A DNA stretch of 33,671 nucleotides, taken from positions 1 through 33,671 of the forward strand of contig QZKU01000018.1 of assembly GCA_003598085.1 (NCBI GenBank), read 5' to 3'. The DNA is from Candidatus Abyssobacteria bacterium SURF_5. GTDB taxonomy: Bacteria > Abyssobacteria > SURF-5. Of the stretch, positions 7,503-15,900 are shown one piece after another. The position numbers and the translations under genes are program-made. The first letter of the stretch is position 1. The number at the start of each line of letters is the position of its first letter. Under the pieces are notes generated by a model that was not told where the DNA came from, searched no databases, and saw nothing but the letters and a program-made list of their open reading frames with translations.

Positions 7503-8996
7503 ATGCAGAACAGGAATGGGAAGGATCTGGCGCTGCTTCCGGCTCATCGGCTGAGCGAGATGCTTCGGTCGGGCGAGACGACATCGACAGAGATTACCGA
7601 GCAGGTGCTTGAAAACATCGAGCGGCGCGATCAGCTCCTGAAGGCATATCTTTCCGTGATGAAAGAGGAAGCCTTGCGAAAGGCGGAGGAAGTCGATAAG
7701 AAGATACGCACGGGATCGGCGCTCTCGCCGCTGGCGGGAATCCCGCTTGCGCTCAAGGACAACATGTGTCTGATGGGGACGGAAACCACATGCGCCTCGA
7801 AAATTCTCAAGGGCTTTGTCGCACCGTATGATGCCACCGTGGTCGCGCGTTTGAAGGCGGCTGATTGTGTGTTTGTGGGCAAGACGAATCTCGACGAATT
7901 CGCGATGGGCTCTTCGACCGAGAATTCGGCGTTTGGGCCGACGCGGAACCCGTGGGACACGGCGCGTGCGCCCGGCGGATCGAGCGGAGGCTCGGCGGCT
8001 GCCGTCGCCGCGGGCGAAACGATTCTTTCACTGGGCTCTGATACCGGCGGCTCGATTCGCCAGCCGGCCGCATTCTGCGGGATAGTCGGACTGAAGCCGA
8101 CGTATGGTCGGGTTTCACGGTATGGGCTGGTAGCCTTTGCTTCGTCGCTCGATCAGATTGGGCCGCTCACTCGCGATGTGACCGATACGGCTTTGCTGAT
8201 GAACGTAATTGCCGGCCATGATCCATGGGATTCGACCTCGGCGGAAGTCGAGAGCCCTGATTTCACCGGGAGTCTGGTGAAAGATGTGGCGGGGCTGCGG
8301 ATCGGGGTGCCCAGCGAATATTTTATTGAAGGGATAGACGTTGAAATGGCGCGTGCTGTGCGCGCCGCTGTCGAGCTGCTCGAGGGTCTGGGGGCGAAAT
8401 CGGTCGAGATTTCCCTGCCGCATACCGAGTACGGGTTGCCGGTGTATTATGTGGTTGCGCCCGCCGAGGCCAGCTCGAACCTGGCGCGGTATGACGGGGT
8501 CAAATATGGCTACCGCAGTCCGTCGTCGGGCGACATGTTCGACATGTACTACAACACCAAGAGCGGAGGCTTCGGCTCGGAAGTCAAGCGCCGCATCATG
8601 CTCGGCACCTTTGCGCTCAGCTCGGGTTATTACGACGCGTATTATCTCAAAGCGCAAAAAGTGAGAACGCTGATCAAGCAGGATTTCGAAGAAGCCTTCA
8701 AGAAATGCGACGTCATTTTCACTCCCACAACGCCGACGCCGCCGTTCCTGATCGGCGAGAAAGTCGATGATCCGCTCCAGATGTACCTTTCCGACGTATT
8801 CACCCTGAACGTGAATCTTACCGGCATCCCCGCGGTGGTCATTCCCTGCGGATTCTCGTCTAACCACCTGCCCATCGGGCTGCAGATTATCGGCAAGCCT
8901 TTCGACGAGCAAACGATACTGCGGGCGGCGTATACCTTTGAGCAGAATACCGATTATCACAAACAGGCGCCCGATTTCTCGAAGCTCGACAAATAA
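7503..8996 (+). CDS. gatA: Aspartyl/glutamyl-tRNA amidotransferase subunit A
   Basis: The 497-residue amidase-signature glutaminase subunit of GatCAB; it releases ammonia from glutamine, which is channelled to GatB. The Ser-cisSer-Lys triad is intact: Lys85 ([10 protein letters not shown]), Ser160 (APGGSSGGS) and nucleophile Ser184 ([13 protein letters not shown]), with the same spacing as in characterised GatA. The C-terminal part ends with the usual [26 protein letters not shown]. Length is standard. Ribosome site GGGAAG lies just upstream of the ATG. The expected third gene, gatB, does not follow: the next plus-strand gene is an unrelated secreted protein after a 347-base gap. gatB is presumably elsewhere in the genome, which is common. 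Confidence 0.97.
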   Translation: MQNRNGKDLALLPAHRLSEMLRSGETTSTEITEQVLENIERRDQLLKAYLSVMKEEALRKAEEVDKKIRTGSALSPLAGIPLALKDNMCLMGTETTCASKILKGFVAPYDATVVARLKAADCVFVGKTNLDEFAMGSSTENSAFGPTRNPWDTARAPGGSSGGSAAAVAAGETILSLGSDTGGSIRQPAAFCGIVGLKPTYGRVSRYGLVAFASSLDQIGPLTRDVTDTALLMNVIAGHDPWDSTSAEVESPDFTGSLVKDVAGLRIGVPSEYFIEGIDVEMARAVRAAVELLEGLGAKSVEISLPHTEYGLPVYYVVAPAEASSNLARYDGVKYGYRSPSSGDMFDMYYNTKSGGFGSEVKRRIMLGTFALSSGYYDAYYLKAQKVRTLIKQDFEEAFKKCDVIFTPTTPTPPFLIGEKVDDPLQMYLSDVFTLNVNLTGIPAVVIPCGFSSNHLPIGLQIIGKPFDEQTILRAAYTFEQNTDYHKQAPDFSKLDK

Positions 8997-9068
8997 GACC
9001 GCCCTGGATCACAATATCATTCTGCTATCCAAAGATAATTGAAAGATTCGCCTGCTGGTTCTACGAGG

Positions 9069-9095
9069 TTGTCCTTGGACAAGGGTTCATTTTTT
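9069..9095 (+). terminator. Possible weak terminator after gatA
   Basis: TTGTCC (9069-9074) and GGACAA (9077-9082) form a short hairpin, followed after a few bases by six T (9090-9095). The stem is short and the T run is displaced, so this is a tentative call. The 8997-9343 gap otherwise holds the repeat at 9094-9125 and a -10 box at 9173. Confidence 0.35.
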
Positions 9096-9125
9096 AACCG
9101 CAGAGGCGCAAAGAGCGCAGAGGAA
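9094..9125. repeat. CGCAGAGGCGCAAAG-type dispersed intergenic word
   Basis: The string AACCGCAGAGGCGCAAAGAG followed by CGCAGAGGAAAA contains an internal duplication (CGCAGAGG twice). I know this type of sequence as a frequent intergenic repeat in environmental bacterial genomes. It occurs once in this window. Confidence 0.4.
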
Positions 9126-9172
9126 AAATGGAAAAAGTTCATGGATCTGTGCTCAAAACGATAAACATATGA

Positions 9173-9178
9173 TATAAT
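9173..9178 (+). promoter_or_regulatory. Candidate -10 box of the secreted-protein gene
   Basis: A perfect TATAAT at 9173-9178 in an AT-rich context. The -35 region (about 9150-9155, TGCTCA) is poor. If used, the leader before the ATG at 9344 would be about 160 bases and would contain a second possible start (9281) with a GGAGGTG just before it. Confidence 0.4.
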
Positions 9179-9343
9179 TATCGCAATTGATTAACATAGC
9201 CGCCTGCCGCTGCTGAACAGTTATTGGAGATGGCGATTCAGGACTATTATAAGCGGATATTTGAAGAGGCGGGGGAGGTGATGTTAATCGTAAGAACTCG
9301 TTTTTGTGAAACTGGCTTTGGCAGAATTGGGGGGATACCAAAA

Positions 9344-9871
9344 ATGGTCAAGTCATTGACAGCGGTAACAGTCATTCTTTTCATTTTCATGTTTGCTGTT
9401 GTTGTGGAGGCGGCTGTCCCGATCGATGGGCATTACCTTGGAGCGACCTCCCAGGGGGAAGAGATCGAGTTTGATGTAGTCTCGGGTCAAGTGCAGGGGC
9501 TCAATATAAGCGTCTGTCCGACATGCGCAGACACATGCATGTCGTTTTACGGATTCTGGGTCACCTATTATGGAGATGTTTTCACCTGGAACCATAATGT
9601 TCTCCAGGATGGCAGTGGAAAGCCTATTGGCATCAGGCCGGGCGCCACGTGGACGATTTTCGGGCAGGGGAGTTTTGACACCACGACGCATGCTTTCGGC
9701 GAGATATGGCACGCGCTGCCGTTTTTTACGGGCGCCGCTTTTAAAACTGCGTCATGTTTCGATAACACCATAACGTTTGAAGCGAGTTATGTGGGCCCAT
9801 CGCTTTCCGGCGAGGCTCTTGAGGGACCCGGGCAAGTGACTGTCACAATTCTGGAGGATGAGGCTGAATAG
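9344..9871 (+). CDS. Small secreted protein of unknown function
   Basis: I do not recognise this 175-residue protein. It starts with a typical signal peptide (MVKS, hydrophobic 7-22, likely cleavage after VEA near 23). The mature part is about 150 residues, polar and aromatic-rich, probably beta. It has four Cys: three in CPTCADTC (58, 61, 65) and one at 138, suggesting disulfides or metal binding outside the cytoplasm. Its sequence after the signal, VPIDGHYLGATSQGEEIEFDV, reads like the first strands of a beta-barrel. The start at 9344 is chosen for the signal peptide and a GGGGGG word nine bases upstream; the frame is open back to 9224 but the extension is not hydrophobic. A strong intrinsic terminator follows. 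Monocistronic. Confidence 0.72.
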   Translation: MVKSLTAVTVILFIFMFAVVVEAAVPIDGHYLGATSQGEEIEFDVVSGQVQGLNISVCPTCADTCMSFYGFWVTYYGDVFTWNHNVLQDGSGKPIGIRPGATWTIFGQGSFDTTTHAFGEIWHALPFFTGAAFKTASCFDNTITFEASYVGPSLSGEALEGPGQVTVTILEDEAE

Positions 9872-9900
9872 GTAAGCCGCCCGAACCTTGTCTTCGTAAT

Positions 9901-9940
9901 CCGGGGACGCAGCGTTAAGTTGCGTTCCCGGAATTTTTTT
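9901..9940 (+). terminator. Strong intrinsic terminator
   Basis: A 13-bp stem, CCGGGGACGCAGC (9901-9913) with GTTGCGTTCCCGG (9919-9931), two G-T pairs and a 5-base loop, followed by seven T (9934-9940). It ends the plus-strand secreted-protein transcript. The convergent glucan synthase gene ends at 9968; on the minus strand the hairpin lacks a T tract. Confidence 0.9.
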
Positions 9941-9967
9941 ATGGATAGCGGAACACCTGGTTGTCGT

Positions 9968-12900
9968 TCAGTCGATCCCCATTCGCACGATCACCTCATG
10001 CCGGCGGCCGTCGTCTTTGAGAGGGATTCGTTTATCGAGGGCGGGCCTTCCATCCATTTCAACGTATTTTATTCCTTTGCTGATGTTTTGGGGATTTTCC
10101 ACGCGGATATGATATTCGGCGGCGCCGAAGCGATATGTGATCTTGAATTGCGGCCACGATTTCGGGATGCAGGGGTTGAATTCGAGGAATTGACCGCGCC
10201 GGCGCAGGCCAAGGATGGCCTCGAGACCGAGCCGGTACATCCATCCGCCAGAGCCGGTATACCAGGTCCAACCGCCGCGCCCGACGAATGGAGGCACGCC
10301 ATAGACATCGGCGGCGGCGACGTACGGCTCCACATGGTAGCGTTCCATTTTCTCGGGTGAATCGGCGTGATACACCGGGTTCAACAGTCGGAACAGAGAT
10401 TCGGCCCACTCGCCTTCGCCCACTTTGGTGAAGGCCCAGGCGACCCAGAGAGCGGCGTGCGTGTATTGGCCGCCGTTTTCGCGAATTCCGGGCGGGTATC
10501 CCCTGATATAGCCGGGATCGTGCGACGTCCTATGGAATGGCGGCGTAAACAGGAGCACAAGTCTTTCTTCCAATCGCACGAGGTGCTGGAGGACCGCGTT
10601 CATTGCTCTCTGGCTCCGTTGGGGATCGCCCGCTCCGGATAAAACGGCCCATGATTGGGCGATGGAGTCTATCTTGCATTCGGCGTTTCGCGAAGAACCG
10701 ACAGGCGAGCCGTCATCGTGATAGGCGCGCAGGTACCATTCGCCGTCCCACGCATGGGTCTCGATTGCTTTTTGCAGGCGCTCGATTCGGCGCGAGTAAG
10801 CGGAAGCGCTATCTTCGTCATCGAGCAGTCTGCAGATCGGAATGAATTCATTTAGCACGGCGCACAGGAACCAGCCGAGCCAGACGCTCTCGCCAATTCC
10901 TTTGGCGCCGATGTTGCTCATTCCGTCGTTCCAGTCGCCGGTTCCCATGAGCGGCAGGTCATGGGGTCCGGCGGTGATACCTTTTCTAATGGCGCGGCGG
11001 CAGTGCTCATAGAGAGAAGCGATATCGACGGTGAGCGGATACTGTCCGTAGCGCTCGGCCTCATCCGGCTTGAGGGGGTCTCCGTGCAGGAAAGGGATCT
11101 GCTCATGGAGGATGGTGACATCTCCGGTTTCCGAAACATATTTTGCCGTTACAAAGGGCAGCCACAGCAGGTCGTCCGAGGTGCGCGTACGGACTCCTTT
11201 GCCGGCCGGCGGGTGCCACCAGTGGAGCACGTCGCCCGCCTCGAACTGGTGGCGTGCGGCCCGCAGGATGTGCGCTCGCGCGATATCCGGGGCTGTATGA
11301 CAGAGGGCCACCACATCCTGCAGTTGGTCGCGAAACCCGAATGCTCCGCTCGACTGATAGAGGGCGGTTCGGCCCCAGACCCGGCACGAGAGGTTCTGGT
11401 ACAGGAGCCATCGGTTGAGCAGCAGATTCATCGCGGTGTCGGGCGTATCCACCTGCACCCGATCGAGAAGGGAGTTCCATTTCCTCCTGGTTTCCGTCAA
11501 TGCGGATTCGATGCGGGCCGGCTCCTGAAATTCCGCGATGATGTCCAGAGCCGCTTGTCGATCGGTCCCCTGTCCGAGGAGGAAATACTCGTCTACCGCT
11601 TCTTTCGGATACAGATCGATGTGCAACTGAATCGCGGCGCAGGGATCAATTCCCGCGATTACGTTTCCGGACAGGCCGACCCTTTTCAGGGCTGCCGGCA
11701 ACTTGAAGTCGCCTGCCCGCCCGAGGAACTCGGTGCGATCGGTGGTAAATCCGAATGGTTCCCTTTGTGTGGCCAGGAATGCAACGCGCTCGCCGAAATC
11801 GACGTTGTAAGGGTTGCGCAAGAGAATTGCGTGCGCCCCCTGGTCGTATTCGGGTATGACGTATTGCTGCATATTTTCCCGGCTGTTGCCGAGGACGGCA
11901 TCAACATAGTAGGTCGCGGTGATTCGCCTGGTCCGCTGGGAGAGGTTTTCGAGCCTGAGATGCACGATCTTGAGTGGCGCATTTTCGGCCGGGAACAGAG
12001 TCAATATTTGCCTGATGCCGTGGCTATTGTGTTCGAAGTTTGAATAGCCGGCGCCGTGGCGAACGAGGTAGGGAAGCGTTGTTCCGGCGGGCAGGGGAGT
12101 CGGCGACCAGACCTCGGCGGTCTCTTCATCCCGCAGGTACAGCGCCTCGCCGGGCCGGTCAAGCACCGGGTCATTGCTCCACGAGCTGAGTCGGTTCTCT
12201 CCGCTGTTGGCGGCCCACGTGCAAGCGCCTCCGGCCTCGGAAACAAAGAAACCGAATTCCGCATTGGCGACCACGTTGATCCACGGGGCCGGCGTCCACC
12301 GGTCCGGTTGAATGTAGATGATATATTCTTTTCCATCGGGACTGAAACCGCCGATTCCATTATCGAACAGAAGGTCCCGGGGTCGCTCAACGGGGGGCGC
12401 CGACAGATTGGTTTGGGCTTCCGGCGGCGGTGTTGGGACAAAAGCGGGAAGGTAAACGGGAGGCTTCTGGAGTTTTTCAAGCTGCTGCGCGAAGGAGCCC
12501 TTCTCGCCGTCCAAAATAACTCGGGCGGTCGTCTCAATCAGGCATTGCTCGTTCCCGCTCATCTGATCGGCTCGAAGCATGAAGATGCCTCCCCGCTGAT
12601 TCAACCACGTGTCGCTTTGGGACTGGGCGAGGAGTCGAACCAGATGGTTGTGCAGCTCCTGCGAGTAGCCGGTCTCGCGCATGTTGAGGATGACCAGATC
12701 GATTTTCAAACCTCTGTTTCGCCAGTAGGTGTGCGCCTTGAGCAACTCGCGCACCAGAGGGCTTTCCTCTTCTCTCCCGATGCGGACGAGCAGTAGCGGG
12801 TAGTCTCCGGAAATCGCGAAGGGCCACAGGGACGGTTGTCCTTTCGAATTGGCCGCCAGGACGGCCGGCTCGGCTCGCAAGGCGTGGTGTGGATACATCA

Positions 12901-15900
12901 ACAGGGACAGCACCTGCTGATACCGCTGCAGGTCATCCACCTGCGCCTTCAGTTGCCGCAGCTCGAGTTCGCTTCGGGCCCGGGCCGTTTCATAAGCGCG
13001 GTCGATGATATGCCATTCCTGGTACCGGTTCGCGAGGTCAAGCGCCTGGCTTCGTCTTTCGGCGATCAGCGAAATGAATGCAACCCGCAAGGATGCGTGC
13101 GGCTCGATTATGATTTCCTGGCCGAGCGCCATGATGGGATCGAGTGTTGCGCCGGTAGTATTCGACATGACAGGACCTTCGCGTCCGATGGCCGCGGGAG
13201 CGCGAAGGCTTTTGCCACGGCCGATGAAATTGCGCCGTTCCGTTTCGTGCATGCCTGCCGGTCCGATTCCCGGTTCGAGAATGAGCATATGGACGAGATG
13301 AACGGGGGATTCGCCCGGCGACCGGGTTCTGCGGTTGAACACCAGCGCGTTCAGTCCGGCTTCGAACGAGCTTTCGATAAACATCTTGTTAAAGGCCTGA
13401 TGCCTGCGATCGGTCTCCCTCGGCGCGAGCACCACTTCCGCGTAGCTGGTGATTGCGAGGCGCCGCGGCCACGCGCTCTGATTCGTGATGGTTATTCGTC
13501 TGATTTCACCGTCGTCTTCCGGCGGCACGGTCACCTCCATATGCACAATGATGTCGCCCATTTTGCAGCGGAAATCCGCCTTGTGAGGATAAAAGAAGAC
13601 TTCGCGGTCCTGCGGCAAGGTGGCGGTCGGTTGATAGCCGACGGAGGAGACTTGTTCGCTGTCCAGGTCCTGGACGTAAATCCAGGTTCCCCAGTCATCG
13701 AGTGTCGTATCGGCGCGCCAGCGGGTGACATCGATATCTTTCCATATGCTGCAGCCGCTGCCCGCGCTCGTTATCAGCACTCCATAGTTTCCATTGGACA
13801 GGTAATACGCCTGAGGAAAAGCCGAATGAACCGGCGCCTGCCATGGTGTGGCCGTTATTGGGAGATGTGCCATGAGGGCGGCCGCAACCTCTTCGATCGG
13901 GAATCTCTCGATGGGGGCTCCGTAGGGCACTTGCTCCTGGAGGAGCAATTCGCTGCTCTGAATGGCGGGGTCGGCATGAAAGCGCCTGACCATCACATCG
14001 TCGAGCAGGTGATTCGCGATCGAGAGGAGGATCATACTCTGATGGTGCGACATGAAGGAGCGCACGATTGATCGCTCCTGTCCCAGGACCAGGCGCGCCG
14101 GCGTATAATCGGCCGCCTCATAGAATCCATACAACCCGAGCATCTGCAGTTGGATGAGGCGCTCGACGTTCTGCATGACCTCGCGCGGGCGAACCGGCAA
14201 CGCCAGCAGTGAAGCGTATGGCGCGATCACCAAGTCCTCGCTCAATCCTCGCTTGAAGCCGAGTCCCGGCACGCCGAACGCCCGGTACTGGTAATTCATG
14301 TTGATGTCGAAGCGGTAATAGCCGGATTCGGAAATTCCCCACGGCACGTCTTTCTTTTTGCAGTACTCGAGCTGTCGCTTGACAGCGGCGCGGCTGCTGT
14401 GTTCGAGCAGCGAGTTGTCGTACTGGCGGAGAAGCAGGGCGGGCATCAGATATTCGAACATGGTGCCGGCCCATGACAACAAACCGCGCGTGCCGTCGAG
14501 AAGGGCGAGCGGCCGGGACAGGTGCAGCCAATGGCTCTGGGGGATGTCGCCCTTCGCGATGGCGACGATGCTGGCGATTCGCGCTTCCGACGCGAGCAAG
14601 TCGTAGCGGTTGTTGTCCAGTTGTTCGGAGTCGACGTTATAGCCTATATGGAAGATTTCACGTTTCCAGTCGAAAAGAAATCCGAATTGCATCTCCCGGA
14701 TGTTCATCTCGGCAAGCAGTATCAGATCCTGGAAATCATCAAGAAGCTGTCTCACGTTTTCCTCGGAAGCGAAGACCTGGCGCTCGAGACGATTCAGCCA
14801 CTCGTTCGCCCGTTGTTGCTCGATTTCGAGGGAGGCATCTTTTCGCACATGTTCGCGCAGGCGCTGGATAAGTTGCCGGACTTCATGCGCCACGGGCGCC
14901 ACTCGATTAAAATGGAGTGCTCCCTGCAGTTTTCCCTCGATTTCCGCAAGCAGTGCCGTTTCAGAATCACGGTAAGGCTTTAAAGATGGCGGCGGGTTGT
15001 CGAGGAGGGACAGCCACGGCGTCAGGGTATCCAGCTCGCGCCGCATGTCAAAGAGGTGATGGCGGATGCGTTCCGACCAGGTGCGCAGGCTGTTCAAGGA
15101 AGAGGCGCCCAGGGTCTGTACATGATCGCTCATCAGCGCCATCAAGGTACGCTCAAGCTCGACGCGATCGCTTTCAAGATCATTCAGTAGGGACATCCGC
15201 AAGGGCGTGTTCCGCTGGGCTCGCTCCACGCGCTCCCTCATCATTGCCAACTGCCGGAGCAGGGAATCGGTGGCTCCTTGCGGGACGTGCCGTAAGTCTT
15301 GAGCGGCCGCATCGAGCACCGCGATAGTGTCCGTCAACCCCTGCCAGCGCTGTGGCGGCATGACGGGGTAAGCAGCGTAAACCCGCAAGGTCTCCTTCAG
15401 CGCAATGAGACATGCTGCAAGGTTTCCGCTGTCCACGGTCGAAACATATCGTGGTGGCAGGGGGTTGAGCGTGCGGGTGTCGTACCAGTTGAGGAAGTGT
15501 CCGCGGTAGCGTTCGAGCAGGTGCATGCTCTCGAAAGCATTGCGCAGGCGTGAGACCATATTCAGTGCGCCGATATAGCCCAATTCGTAAGCGGCTGAGA
15601 TTGAGATGAACATTAACCCGATGTTGGTGATCGAAGTGCGGTGAGCCACCAGCCCGCGGGGCGATTCCTGGAAATGATCGGGAGGAAGCCAATGATCCTC
15701 AGGTCCAACGAACTGCTCAAAGAAAAGCCATGTCCGCCGAGCGATGAAGCGAAGCCGCCGGCGCTGGTCGTCCGGCAGCGCCTTCTTTTTCTTACGGTAC
15801 GGCCGGCTTAAAAGATATGCCACTTGCGGAGAAAGAATCCACAGGAACAGGAGGGGGGCGGCCACGGGAAAACTGCGTATGCGCGCAAATGCAAGCGCCA

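Noticed and set aside
8115-8960. 281-codon minus-strand frame
   Set aside because: It lies wholly opposite gatA, whose motifs are unmistakable.
10961-14071. Long plus-strand frames (360, 246 and 411 codons) opposite the glucan synthase
   Set aside because: All are inside the antisense of an intact gene with conserved GH94 motifs; long shadows are expected in GC-rich coding DNA.
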